A DNA stretch of 64,000 nucleotides, taken from the NCBI GenBank assembly GCA_016703105.1, contig JADJCS010000010.1, positions 1 to 64,000 on the forward strand. Reading direction: 5' to 3'. Shown here in pieces: positions 54,501 through 63,528 of this stretch (its first letter is position 1; each line of letters starts with the position of its first letter). Source of the stretch: Flavobacteriales bacterium (lineage in GTDB: Bacteria; Bacteroidota; Bacteroidia; Flavobacteriales_F; PHOS-HE28). Under the pieces are notes generated by a model that saw nothing but the letters and a program-made list of their open reading frames with translations, did no database searches and was not told the origin of the DNA. A program made the position numbers and the translations under genes.

Positions 54501-55998
54501 CCAGGACTCACTCGCCTTCATGGCGCCCAAGGCGCGTTATGATCTGAAGAAGCACCTCATTACCGCCAACGACGTGCAGTATATCCAGGTGGCCGATGCC
54601 TTGGTGACACCGGACAGCATGCGCGTCAGGATCCGTCGCAACGCGGAGATCGACCCATTGACCAATGCCGTGGTTACGGCGAACTACGTGACCAAGTACC
54701 ATCGCATCTACGAAGCCACAGTGGACATCAAAGCACGCAGGCAGTACAGCGCCACGGGCGCCTATGACTACGTGGACGAGAACAAGAAGACCACCAAGAT
54801 CCGATTGCAGAACGTGAACGTCGACACCGCCTACCAAACCTATGCGCGCGGCCGCATCCTGGAGGATGAAGCGTTCCAGCTTAGTCCTGCCTTCGACTAT
54901 TTCGGGGATGTGATGATCGAAGCGAGCGTCAAGGAGCTCAAATTCAGTGGGAGCACACGCGTGCAGCATGGTTGTGCGGGATTGGAGCGCAACTGGATGC
55001 GGTTCGAGGGCCGCATCGATCCAGCCGAGGTCTTCATTCCAGTGAGCGATTCACTATTGGACGATCAAGGCCTGGCCATCGGCAATGGCGTCTTCCTCAC
55101 CGCCGAGGATCCCTTCAAGAGCTACGGCACCTTCTTGAGCCGCAAGCGTGCCAAGCAGGACGCACCGGTGATCACAGCGAAGGGGCTGTTGTTCTATGAC
55201 AAGGCGAAGAAGGCCTACGTGGTGGGTAACAAGGAGAAGATCCGCCAACGCAACCTACCCGGTGATCTGGTGAGCCTGAGCACCGACGATTGCCGCATCA
55301 CCGGCGACGGAAGGATCGGGCACGGGCTTAACCTCGGCCGGGTGGAAGTGCAGGGCTTCGGCACCTTGGAGCACCGCAGCGACAGCGCGCGCACGACCGC
55401 ACAGGTGGCCTTGCTAACCAATTTCTTCTTCCACGAGAACGCCTTGGAGCGTATGACCACCGAGATGGTGGCCTATCCGGACCAGAAGCAGGTGGACATC
55501 ACCAAGACCCCGTACGAACGGATGCTGCGCGAAGTGCTCGGCCTGGAACGTTCGGACAAACTGATCAGCGAACTGAGCCTCAAGGGCGAGATCAAGAAGT
55601 TGCCCGACGAACTGGCCAAGAGCCTGATGCTCTGCGACGTGAAGTTGCATTGGGACGAGCAGGAGCAGAGTTGGCTGAGCGACGGCCCGCTTGGCGTGGG
55701 CACCGTGCTGAAGAAACCCGTGTTCCGCTATGTGAAGGGCAAGGTGGAACTGCAGCGCAAGCGGAGCGGGGACATGATGACCATCCTGCTGATGCTCGAC
55801 GACCAGACCTATTATTTCTTCCAGTACAGCCGCAACTACCTTTATGCCTACAGCAGCGATCAGCAGTTCAACACCATGCTGACCGAACTGAAGGACGATG
55901 CGCGTGTACAGGAAAGCAAGAAGGATGAACCGGCCTACCAGTTCATGCTGACGAACAAACGAAAAGTGGATGAATTCCGGGACCGTTTCGGTCTTTGA
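51553..55998 (+). CDS. Large exported protein of unknown function (1481 residues)
   Basis: Start 51553 (MKLVRILFCLALCPLIIVPVHAQ) gives a clean signal peptide and overlaps the prmA stop. No named domain is recognised. The sequence is beta-rich with repeating strand pairs throughout, for example FTMQGAKLQGYGTSDEPASL, FTFGGMIQAGKLQFHGKEYY and VDIKARRQYSATGAYDYVDE, which suggests a long beta-solenoid or barrel-like fold in the periplasm or outer membrane. No T9SS tail, no Cys lipobox, no C-terminal barrel signature (ends DEFRDRFGL). It sits between prmA and plsY, a conserved-looking housekeeping context. Confidence 0.8.
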   Translation: MKLVRILFCLALCPLIIVPVHAQTKPFSTDPATFLQEMTTLLVEADKKEGKPFIEQVFTPVWNGTYYKEAQRQKIVEMANAMLKKRFEAYPYFRDYLAAIAAFAAGGRSAVEFDAWMTSMDELMKSGRKKNFASYIEMCGGLFRDNTIYHSASTQWKAGGKAFTIAYDTLPKVVFDRMDLRCFAKGDSSVIIGTSGTYYPTLELWKGRAGRVTWQRAGLKPTATYAEWTGPYEIRMKSSTFEVDSVQFNDPYFERTLLGKLTDKVLANVEEDNASYPRFESYDRRMRIRDIVEGIDFEGGFTMQGAKLQGYGTSDEPASLTFYREKKPFIITQGLNFSIEPERITSEDVSMRIVIDQDSIHHPSVSLRFIREKKLLTLIKPDEGLSKAPFYDTFHQLDMYFEMLTWKQGDPVVHLGNLQGSTQDRASFESFNYFKEKRYMAMLGIDEIHPLVRLNDHTKTAGMEFSAQEFASATRMQKQQVIPLLIDMANKGYLDYYTETEQVRVKPRLRQHILASAGKVDYDVLQFNSKGQEGVNATLNLLNNDLALVGVSRIVVSDSQDVKIYPSDQRITIKKGRDFTFGGMIQAGKLQFHGKEYYFHYEPFSVDLLNVDSVSFYADAFEPDENGETALVRVRNVLEQVSGTLEIDQPSNKSGLQQEKYPQFPKFNSAKESFVFYDAKDIQLGVYNRDRFYYRSDPFQIDSLDNFTNSGLFFPGTLVSAGIFPDIREPLRLQTDYALGFVRGTGDGGMPLYGKRSKFDNTITLNHNGLQGDGELAYLTTMARSKGFVFTPDSTFGIADTLINSPSTTALNVPGVHGGQVFLRLEPARDNLHAQVTAGPMVMYEGEALLHGSTDLSPKGMTGAGLVDFGNATLRADLYDFKTLQLQSDTSDFRLTEGDTASIAFRTDNVNATVKLDERVGEFVSNGDETKVEFPVNQYICYMDRFKWYMDQGDIELESDRTAAVGSEDLQLSGSNFISIRPDQDSLAFMAPKARYDLKKHLITANDVQYIQVADALVTPDSMRVRIRRNAEIDPLTNAVVTANYVTKYHRIYEATVDIKARRQYSATGAYDYVDENKKTTKIRLQNVNVDTAYQTYARGRILEDEAFQLSPAFDYFGDVMIEASVKELKFSGSTRVQHGCAGLERNWMRFEGRIDPAEVFIPVSDSLLDDQGLAIGNGVFLTAEDPFKSYGTFLSRKRAKQDAPVITAKGLLFYDKAKKAYVVGNKEKIRQRNLPGDLVSLSTDDCRITGDGRIGHGLNLGRVEVQGFGTLEHRSDSARTTAQVALLTNFFFHENALERMTTEMVAYPDQKQVDITKTPYERMLREVLGLERSDKLISELSLKGEIKKLPDELAKSLMLCDVKLHWDEQEQSWLSDGPLGVGTVLKKPVFRYVKGKVELQRKRSGDMMTILLMLDDQTYYFFQYSRNYLYAYSSDQQFNTMLTELKDDARVQESKKDEPAYQFMLTNKRKVDEFRDRFGL

Positions 55999-56001
55999 GC
56001 C

Positions 56002-56652
56002 ATGGACTTTCCCTGGGTGTACGGCACCATGAGCATAGTGCTGGCCTATTTGATCGGCAGCGTACCCACGGCCGTTTGGTGGGGCAAGGTGTTCCATGGC
56101 TTGGACGTACGTGAGCATGGGAGCCGGAACGCGGGTGCCACGAACACTTTCCGGGTGTTGGGGCCGAAGGCCGGCGTGCCGGTGCTCATCATCGACATCC
56201 TGAAGGGGTTCCTTCCGGTTCGCGTACTACCCAACTTCACCGACCTGGAAGTGGACGGTTCCGCGTGGATGTGGCTGCGGGTTTCCTTGGTGATCGCCGC
56301 CGTGCTCGGGCATCTCTTTCCGGTGTTCGCAGGCTTTAGAGGGGGGAAAGGCGTAGCCACTTCGCTCGGTGGTATCCTGGCCGTGCATCCGGGTGGGGCC
56401 CTGCTGTGCATCCTCACATTCGGGCTGGTGTTCGCCATCACCCGTTACGTGTCCTTGGGCTCTTTGATGGCGGCCTTGGTGTTCCCGCTCTCCCTGCTGC
56501 TGGTATACCACGAGACCAACCCCGTGAAGATCGGGTTCTCCATCCTGCTTTGCCTGTTGGTCTTCTTCACTCACCGCCAGAACATCGGTCGCCTGCTCCG
56601 GGGCGAAGAGAGCCGCATGAGCTGGGCGCGACGGAACGCCGGATCGTCATGA
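56002..56652 (+). CDS. plsY: Glycerol-3-phosphate acyltransferase PlsY
   Basis: 216 residues. Transfers the acyl group from acyl-phosphate to glycerol 3-phosphate, the first step of phospholipid synthesis, in the inner membrane. Family motifs: AYLIGSVPTAVW, the phosphate-binding HGSRNAGATNTFRVLG and GHLFPVFAGFRGGKGVATSLG. Five to seven helices. Starts three bases after the large exported gene and its stop overlaps a possible start of the next gene. Confidence 0.96.
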   Translation: MDFPWVYGTMSIVLAYLIGSVPTAVWWGKVFHGLDVREHGSRNAGATNTFRVLGPKAGVPVLIIDILKGFLPVRVLPNFTDLEVDGSAWMWLRVSLVIAAVLGHLFPVFAGFRGGKGVATSLGGILAVHPGGALLCILTFGLVFAITRYVSLGSLMAALVFPLSLLLVYHETNPVKIGFSILLCLLVFFTHRQNIGRLLRGEESRMSWARRNAGSS

Positions 56653-56696
56653 AACCGCAGGGCCTCCGGTGCGGTACAAAGGGCCGCTCTTCACAG

Positions 56697-59600
56697 ATGA
56701 CGCGATCCGCGGCCATACTCTTCGGGCTGCTTTGCGGAATGGTCGGTTCGGCCCAAAGCGGTGCGGCGCAGCTGCGCGCCAAGGCCGATGGCCTTTTCGC
56801 CGAGAAGCACTACGCGGAAGCGCTCCCGCTGTATTCGCAGTTGGTGAGTTTGGAACCATCGGACCGTATCCTCAACTACCACTACGGCACCTGCGTGCTC
56901 TTCGGGGGCGGCGCTGACCGAGAGAAGGCCATTGGATTCCTCAAGTACGCCTCGGAAGATCCCGCCATCCCCGCCCCGGTGTGGTATTGGCTGGGCCGGG
57001 CCTACCACCTCAACTACCGCTTCAATGACGCGCTGAACACTTACCAACGGTTCCGCGGCACGGGAGATAAGAAGGCCATCGCCGAACTACCGGTGGACGC
57101 TTTGGAGCAGCAATGCCGCAACGGGCAGCAACTGCTCAGCAGCCTCAAGGACATCTCCGTGCACAGCAAGGTGGAAGTGGAGGGGCGGGAGTTCTTCCGG
57201 TACTACGACCTGGAGGGGATCGGTGGTCGCATCGTGGTCACACCGGAGGAGCTGAAGACCTCGTTGGACAAGAAGAGCAGCGAGCGGCAACTGATCTACT
57301 TGCCGGACAAGCCGGGCCCTATCTACTTCAGCAGCTACGGTAAGGACGGTAAGAACGGGCGCGACATCTACCGCACCGAGCTGTTGCCCACCGGCTCTTT
57401 CGCCGAGCCGACCCGGCTGGCGGGTTTCATCAATACGGACCAGGACGAGGATTTCGCCTTCATACATCCGGACGGGAAGAGCTTCTATTTCGCCAGCAAG
57501 GGCCACAATAGCATGGGCGGCTTCGATGTGTTCAAGAGCACGTATGATCGAGGCATGGACGTGTTCGGCCGCCCGGAGAACATGGACTTCGCGGTGAACA
57601 CGCCGGATGACGACCTCTTCTATATCGTGGACGGGGAAGGCAAGCAAGCGTGTTTCGCATCGGCGCGTTCGAGCAGCCAGGGTATGCTGCATGTGTTCCG
57701 CGTAAGCACCGAGCAAGTGCCCGTGGTGCTCACGGTCCTCAAAGGCACCTTCGCCTCGGCCTTCGACGCCGAGGATCGCAAGGCGCATATCGTCGTGGAG
57801 GACGCCCTTACGCGGGAGGTCGTCGGGGATGTACGCACCGACATGAACGGCACCTATATGCTCAGCCTCCCGCGCAGCGGCCGCTATCGGTTCCTGGTGG
57901 AAGCGGGGCCGAGCGGGCGCACCCATGCGGGTATCGTGGAAGTACCCCGTAGCGACGGACCGCGTGCGTACCGGCAAGAACTCGTGCTGGAGAACCAGGC
58001 CGGACAGGAGCGGTTGATGATCAAGAACTACTTCGATGAGCCGTTGGAGGGTGATCTGATCACCATGGCGCTGGAAGAGATCAAACGCCGCGCCCAGTTG
58101 GAGGTGGGCAATGCCGCTGCAGCGCCACCCGTGGTCGCCCAGGAAGCAGCCCCGACGAAGAACGAACTGCTCGCCAAAGCGGGCTTCACCGGGGACCTTA
58201 CCACGGCCGATGTCGTGCGGAAGCTTGAAGAGGAGGGGGTCAACGCCACCAAGGAGGCGGAGGACCTGCGATCGGGATCGGGCGCGGCCTATACGGTCGC
58301 TTTGGAACAGGCCGCAGTGGCCGATACGGAAGCACGCGCTGCGGCCGATCTGGTCGCCCGGGCCAATACCACGAGCGATCCCGCGGAAAAGGAGAGGACC
58401 ATGCGCGATGCTGCCGCAGCACGCCAACGCTCACGCGTAGCCAATTTGAAAGCCCGCGCGGCCATGGAGGCGGGCGAGGACTTGGACAGCGAGCGAGCGG
58501 CCACGCGGCAACGCGGAGAGCGGGCGGCCAAGTTGGCCACCGATCTGACCGGGGCACTGAGCTCCACGGACACGAAGAACACCCTGCCGCTCTTGGTGCA
58601 AGCGCGCGAGCGGATCGAGGCGAACAAAGGTCCTGCCAGCGCCCCCGATCTGCAGGAACGCGCACGGCGCGCCGCAGCGGAGAAGGAACTCGAAGCCGCG
58701 CGCACGCTCGCCACTGCCAGCGGTCGCAGCGCCGAAGAAGGGGAACTCACCGACCGGATCGTCCGGTTGAAACGCGAGCAAGAGGAGAGCAAAAGCAAAA
58801 GCAAAAAGGACGATCTGCAGCGCGAGATAACGGGTCTGGAGGAGCAACTCGGCTTTCTGCGGCAAGAGGTCGCCCAGGCCTTCACCAAGGCTCGCATTGC
58901 GGAACGGGAGGTCACCATGCTGAAGGCCAAGGCGGGCTTGGTGGGTGAGTTGCAGGAACAACCAGGCGCGAAGCCGGCCACCGAGCTGGATGCGACGGCG
59001 ATCACCTCCCTAGGCGAGCGGATCGCAGGCAACGAGGTGGCGATAGGTCACCTGGCCATTGATCAGCGGTACGAAGCGGAGTTGAACACCACCGCTGCGG
59101 ATCTCGCGCGCATGTCCTACGATTGGGATCTGGCCGATATGGGCCGGGCGGTAGGCGAACGATCCGCGGCGACCGAAGTGGTTGCGGAGCAGGAGGGTGT
59201 GGAGAGCACCGTCGGCCGCACCATCAGCGCCACAGAGCGCAATGTGGAGAACGCCGCCCCGGTCACGGTGCCCGAGCACGATGGCGTGCGCACGGGGGGG
59301 GAGGTCGCTCCAGGGACGGAGCGCGCCAGTGGCACCGACACTTCCCTGGTCGCTGCGACGTCACAGGCCGCGACCACCGATCCGAAAAGCAACGATCCGG
59401 CCATCGGTTCAACGCAAGGCGATCAAGGTCAGGTGTCGCCTGCGGATCCCGAAACCAACAACACCGCAGGGGAACCACAAAGCCAGGTGCCCCCCACCAG
59501 TGGTGCTTCCATCAATACGGGGACGGGAACGGTCACCTTGGATCGCCCAGCGCTCACCCCCGAGCAAGTGCGTGAAGAAGCGGAGCCGCTTCCTGTCCAA

Positions 59601-62600
59601 GAACCCGCCGCTGCGCCTGCCATCACTTACGAAGAGCAACGCTTCGTGCTGGAGAACCAGTTGGCCGAGTTGACACAGCTCCTCACGGCCACGCGCGACA
59701 AGGATGAGCGCGCACGTATCGACGCGCGCATCGTGGAGGTGAACAAGGAGATCTTCGCGCTCGACCTTGCCCGACCTGCTGTGGAAGTTCCGGTAGAAGC
59801 AGGCGCGATCGATGGCACAGCGACAGCCTCTCCGAACCAGAAGGGGAACGCCATTCCCACGGACGGGGGACCCGTGCTCCAGTTCTCCGCGAGCGTCCCG
59901 GGACCGGTCCTCTCCGAACAACTCTACCCGGGTTACGCGGCCGACGTGGAGCGCTTGAACACGATCGCCGACCTGGATGAGCGCATCGCTTCGCTTACCG
60001 GTGCGGAACTGATGCTGATCGACAGCATCGATGCACAAACGCAACGCCAGTTGGCGGTGGTCGAAGCGGATGCCAAGCGCGCGGCGGAGGTCCTACCACG
60101 CGTAGAACGCCTGCGCACCCTGAAGCTCGAACATCAGCAACGGATCGAGTCCCTTAAACAGGAAGCATCGCGCACCATCGTGCTCTCCGAGGAGGCACCC
60201 CAGGATAGAGTTCCGGCGACCCCGTCGCCCTACCCCGGGATGGGAACCGGCTCTTATGATGACCACTATGTGGACATCCCGGAGGATCCCACGCGGGTCT
60301 ACGAAAGCCGGTTGGAGCACCGGGCAAACACCGTTTCGGAGGCGGTGGGGCTCATGAACAAGGACCTCGCGGATATGGACGTCCTTACCCGTCGCATCGA
60401 TTCCATGGAGCAGGTGCTCGATACCATGCTCTACGGCAAGGCGCGCGACAAGCTCCTCAAGAGCACGGACAAGCTGATCGATGACCGGATGATCATCCGG
60501 TCGGACCTCGGGCAACGCACGGCGTTCATCACGCGGGAGGAGCTCGAACAGGGCAGGGATAGTTTGAAGGTGCTGGGTGTTGAAGTGGCCCGTAAAGGGT
60601 TCGCTCCCAACGAGCCGGTCTTGGCGCTCGCCCGGGCAGCGGAAGAGAATTCGAAGCGCCACGCTGGCGATGCGGAACGGTTGCGGAAGCTGGCCGATCG
60701 GAGCGAAGACATCCTCGCTCGCGACAGTCTTTTCCGTCTGGCGTACACCATCGAACTGCAAGCATTGGCCGAACTCGATCGCGCGATAACGGCGAACGCA
60801 TACCTCCTGAGCAGCGAGCTGGTCCGCGGTGAGTCCCTCACCATGGAACAGGTGCAACAGCGCGTTCTCGGGCCGACCGTGCCCGCGACCGTCGAGCCGA
60901 TGGCCGGGGCGGACGGAGCTTCCGATAGGATGGTGCCATCCGCACCGCCGACGCAAGAGATGGGGACCAACACCACCACGGACGTGGTCGTTGCGGACAG
61001 TGCCCTCCTTGCCACCGAACCCGTGCGCATGGGTGCTGACACGAGCAGCGCTGGTACCACCGATCCCTTCGTTGCGCGGTCGTTGGATCCCGCTGGACAG
61101 CCGCGGTACGACAGTTTCCTGGCGAACGACGCCGATGGCATGGGTACGATGAGCGCTTTGGCGAAGGAGGACCCCGTGCTACTGGACCGCAGCGTGAAAG
61201 AGACGGCACAACGGGCGGAACAGCAGGAGGTCAGCTCGGTGGAATTAGCGGACCGCGCCGTGGCGCTACGGGACAGTGCGACCACCGCGAAGCGCAAGGA
61301 CCGGGATGAACTCGCCAAGGAAGCCGTGCTTCTGCAGTCCATGTCAGACTCTCTGCACACAGCATCCCTGCGCACAGCGGAAGAGGCCAGGGCTTTGGAG
61401 CAGCATCAACGCGACGTGGTCGAGGCGCGCGCTTTCGCGGAACGGCTCCGTGCGTTCTACTATCTCAGCGGTCAGGAGCATCAGCTCGTCATGGACAACG
61501 AGGATCACAGCCGCTACTTCCAGGCGAAGGTGAAGTCGTTGCAGCAGGTGGAAGCCGCAGCGAGCGCCGGGGAGGAGGCCGTGTCCACGCGTCAACTGGC
61601 CGATGCGTTGAAGGTGCAAGCGGAACAACTGGCTTCCAGTGCCGAAGCCGCGACGGAAAGTGGTCGCGAACGCATGGAGAGCATGAACGCCCGGGCGATC
61701 GAGCTGGGCCAACGCAGCGATTCGTTGAGCGCTGTGGCACAACGCCTCAAAGGTGCCTCCGCGCTGAACGACGGGCAGGCCGCGCTCTACCTGCAAGGCA
61801 TGGAGAACGAACGCGCATCGGAGATCATGGCTTTGGAGCAACGCGCGCGCCGCGTGGAGCCGATGCTCGCCGAGGCCCGCTCGGTGGTTCCAGCAGGTTC
61901 GACGGTAGCGGATCGGACGGCCGCTGCTGCGGTGCGCGCGACCGGTACGGACAGTGTTGGTACCGCTCGCACTGGACAAGATCCAGTGCCCACTTCACCA
62001 ACGAACGAACCGGTGCTCGCCGTGCAGACCCCCGCTGCACTGCCGACAACCAGCGGTGCGAACGATGGAAGCACCGTGCCGTTGGTCACACCAGCGACCA
62101 CGGCGGCAGATGTGCCGAGTACACAACCCGTCGGCAGCGGCGTGGAGCCAGTACCGGCCGAACCGACCGTGGTATCTCCGGCCCAAGTGCTGGCGAGCGA
62201 CAATGCTCCGATCGTTGCTGAGCGGACCGCTGAACGCACTGCCTTGGAACGTATCGAGCCGTTGCGCAACGATGTGTTCGAGGTGATGAACAACCCCGTT
62301 CCCCGCGCGGAGCCGATCCCGATCGAGACGCCCATGCCCTCGGGTCTGGTGTTCAAAGTGCAGATCGGTGCCTTCCGCGATGTCGTGCCGCAGCAGCTCT
62401 TCAATGACCTAACGCCGGTTACGGCCGAACGGACATCGAACGGCCTGATGCGTTACACGGCGGGCATGTTCGTCAGTTTCGACAATGCGGACGAGGCCAA
62501 GGCCAGCGTGCGTGATCGCGGTTACCGGGACGCCTTCGTAGTGGCATACCTGGACGGGAAGCGCATCACCTTGCGCGAAGCACGCGACCTGGCCACCGCG

Positions 62601-63209
62601 CGTGCCGCGCAGGAAGCCCCGGCGACCACACAGATCCCCGCAACAACAGCGGTCCCGCCAGCACCGCAGCCGACGGTCGAACAGCCCGCGGTCCAGCCCG
62701 CAGCGCTTCAGGAGGCGCCCCCGGTCGTCGTTATGCAGGCTCCATCAGTGACCGCGGTGGTGCCCGCCGTGAGCGACGAACAAGTCTTGGCGAAGTATCC
62801 GGCCACCGCACAGGAAGTGCTCGCTCAGTTCACGCCAGCGCCCGAGGCCGTCGCTTATTACAACGATCCCTCGGCCGCGCCTGCCCGCCAGGTGGAAGTG
62901 GTGAAGGGGCTCTTCTTCACCGTGCAGGTGGGTGTCTACTCGAAGCCGGTCGCGTTGGACAAGCTCTTCAACATCACTCCGCTGAACAGCGAACTGATCA
63001 CCGGTGGGAAAGTGCGCTACACGACAGGGATCTACCGCGATATGGAGGTGGTCCGTGGACGCAAGGACCGCGCGGTGCAGCAAGGGGTGAAGGATGCTTT
63101 CGTCACCGCTTACCTCAATGGCAAGCGGATCCCGGTCGCCGAAGCGCGTGCGCTCATCGCCAAATTCGGCGATGGCGTGATGGTGGAGCCCACCCTGGTG
63201 ACCCCCTGA
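56697..63209 (+). CDS. Giant TPR/PD40 envelope protein with two C-terminal SPOR domains
   Basis: 2170 residues from 56697 (MTRSAAILFGLLCGMVGSAQS), chosen for its signal peptide; ATG 56649, overlapping plsY, would add 16 residues before it. Residues 20-120 are TPR-like (AKADGLFAEKHYAEALPLYSQLV). A WD40/PD40 propeller follows (FIHPDGKSFYFASKGHNSMGGFDVFKS), then a small CarboxypepD_reg-like domain (VVEDALTREVVGDVRTDMNG). The middle 1400 residues are Ala/Glu/Arg-rich coiled coil and Thr/Pro linkers. Two SPOR-like domains close it: GLVFKVQIGAFRDVVPQQLF and GLFFTVQVGVYSKPVALDKLF. The head resembles T9SS protein PorE, with SPOR in place of the OmpA domain. Likely peptidoglycan-linked. Confidence 0.85.
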   Translation: MTRSAAILFGLLCGMVGSAQSGAAQLRAKADGLFAEKHYAEALPLYSQLVSLEPSDRILNYHYGTCVLFGGGADREKAIGFLKYASEDPAIPAPVWYWLGRAYHLNYRFNDALNTYQRFRGTGDKKAIAELPVDALEQQCRNGQQLLSSLKDISVHSKVEVEGREFFRYYDLEGIGGRIVVTPEELKTSLDKKSSERQLIYLPDKPGPIYFSSYGKDGKNGRDIYRTELLPTGSFAEPTRLAGFINTDQDEDFAFIHPDGKSFYFASKGHNSMGGFDVFKSTYDRGMDVFGRPENMDFAVNTPDDDLFYIVDGEGKQACFASARSSSQGMLHVFRVSTEQVPVVLTVLKGTFASAFDAEDRKAHIVVEDALTREVVGDVRTDMNGTYMLSLPRSGRYRFLVEAGPSGRTHAGIVEVPRSDGPRAYRQELVLENQAGQERLMIKNYFDEPLEGDLITMALEEIKRRAQLEVGNAAAAPPVVAQEAAPTKNELLAKAGFTGDLTTADVVRKLEEEGVNATKEAEDLRSGSGAAYTVALEQAAVADTEARAAADLVARANTTSDPAEKERTMRDAAAARQRSRVANLKARAAMEAGEDLDSERAATRQRGERAAKLATDLTGALSSTDTKNTLPLLVQARERIEANKGPASAPDLQERARRAAAEKELEAARTLATASGRSAEEGELTDRIVRLKREQEESKSKSKKDDLQREITGLEEQLGFLRQEVAQAFTKARIAEREVTMLKAKAGLVGELQEQPGAKPATELDATAITSLGERIAGNEVAIGHLAIDQRYEAELNTTAADLARMSYDWDLADMGRAVGERSAATEVVAEQEGVESTVGRTISATERNVENAAPVTVPEHDGVRTGGEVAPGTERASGTDTSLVAATSQAATTDPKSNDPAIGSTQGDQGQVSPADPETNNTAGEPQSQVPPTSGASINTGTGTVTLDRPALTPEQVREEAEPLPVQEPAAAPAITYEEQRFVLENQLAELTQLLTATRDKDERARIDARIVEVNKEIFALDLARPAVEVPVEAGAIDGTATASPNQKGNAIPTDGGPVLQFSASVPGPVLSEQLYPGYAADVERLNTIADLDERIASLTGAELMLIDSIDAQTQRQLAVVEADAKRAAEVLPRVERLRTLKLEHQQRIESLKQEASRTIVLSEEAPQDRVPATPSPYPGMGTGSYDDHYVDIPEDPTRVYESRLEHRANTVSEAVGLMNKDLADMDVLTRRIDSMEQVLDTMLYGKARDKLLKSTDKLIDDRMIIRSDLGQRTAFITREELEQGRDSLKVLGVEVARKGFAPNEPVLALARAAEENSKRHAGDAERLRKLADRSEDILARDSLFRLAYTIELQALAELDRAITANAYLLSSELVRGESLTMEQVQQRVLGPTVPATVEPMAGADGASDRMVPSAPPTQEMGTNTTTDVVVADSALLATEPVRMGADTSSAGTTDPFVARSLDPAGQPRYDSFLANDADGMGTMSALAKEDPVLLDRSVKETAQRAEQQEVSSVELADRAVALRDSATTAKRKDRDELAKEAVLLQSMSDSLHTASLRTAEEARALEQHQRDVVEARAFAERLRAFYYLSGQEHQLVMDNEDHSRYFQAKVKSLQQVEAAASAGEEAVSTRQLADALKVQAEQLASSAEAATESGRERMESMNARAIELGQRSDSLSAVAQRLKGASALNDGQAALYLQGMENERASEIMALEQRARRVEPMLAEARSVVPAGSTVADRTAAAAVRATGTDSVGTARTGQDPVPTSPTNEPVLAVQTPAALPTTSGANDGSTVPLVTPATTAADVPSTQPVGSGVEPVPAEPTVVSPAQVLASDNAPIVAERTAERTALERIEPLRNDVFEVMNNPVPRAEPIPIETPMPSGLVFKVQIGAFRDVVPQQLFNDLTPVTAERTSNGLMRYTAGMFVSFDNADEAKASVRDRGYRDAFVVAYLDGKRITLREARDLATARAAQEAPATTQIPATTAVPPAPQPTVEQPAVQPAALQEAPPVVVMQAPSVTAVVPAVSDEQVLAKYPATAQEVLAQFTPAPEAVAYYNDPSAAPARQVEVVKGLFFTVQVGVYSKPVALDKLFNITPLNSELITGGKVRYTTGIYRDMEVVRGRKDRAVQQGVKDAFVTAYLNGKRIPVAEARALIAKFGDGVMVEPTLVTP

Positions 63210-63246
63210 GGTCCTTCCATCCGTCCCTAACTTCGCACCATCCATC

Positions 63247-63528
63247 ATGGTGCATACCCTCGACCCCGAAGTCGCCCTCCTCGATGAGGTGCTTTACGAG
63301 AAAGGACCACAGCGTGAGCTACTGGTCTTCAACGACGACGTGAACACTTTCCAGCATGTGATCCAGTGCTTGGTGGAGATCTGCGATCACGACCCCCTCC
63401 AGGCCGAGCAATGCGCGTGGATCGTACACTACAATGGCAAATGCGGCGTGAAGCGCGGCAGCTTCGATCGTTTGGAGCCGATGTGCAACGCGTTGCACGC
63501 ACAAGGCCTTTCCGCCGATATCCAATGA
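63247..63528 (+). CDS. clpS: ClpS, ClpAP adaptor
   Basis: 93 residues. Delivers N-degron substrates to ClpA/ClpC. LLVFNDDVNTFQHVIQCLVEICDHDPLQAEQCAWIVHYNGKC carries the conserved NDDVN, His-containing loop and helix of ClpS. Cytoplasmic. Its stop overlaps the M48 protease start by four bases. Confidence 0.93.
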   Translation: MVHTLDPEVALLDEVLYEKGPQRELLVFNDDVNTFQHVIQCLVEICDHDPLQAEQCAWIVHYNGKCGVKRGSFDRLEPMCNALHAQGLSADIQ

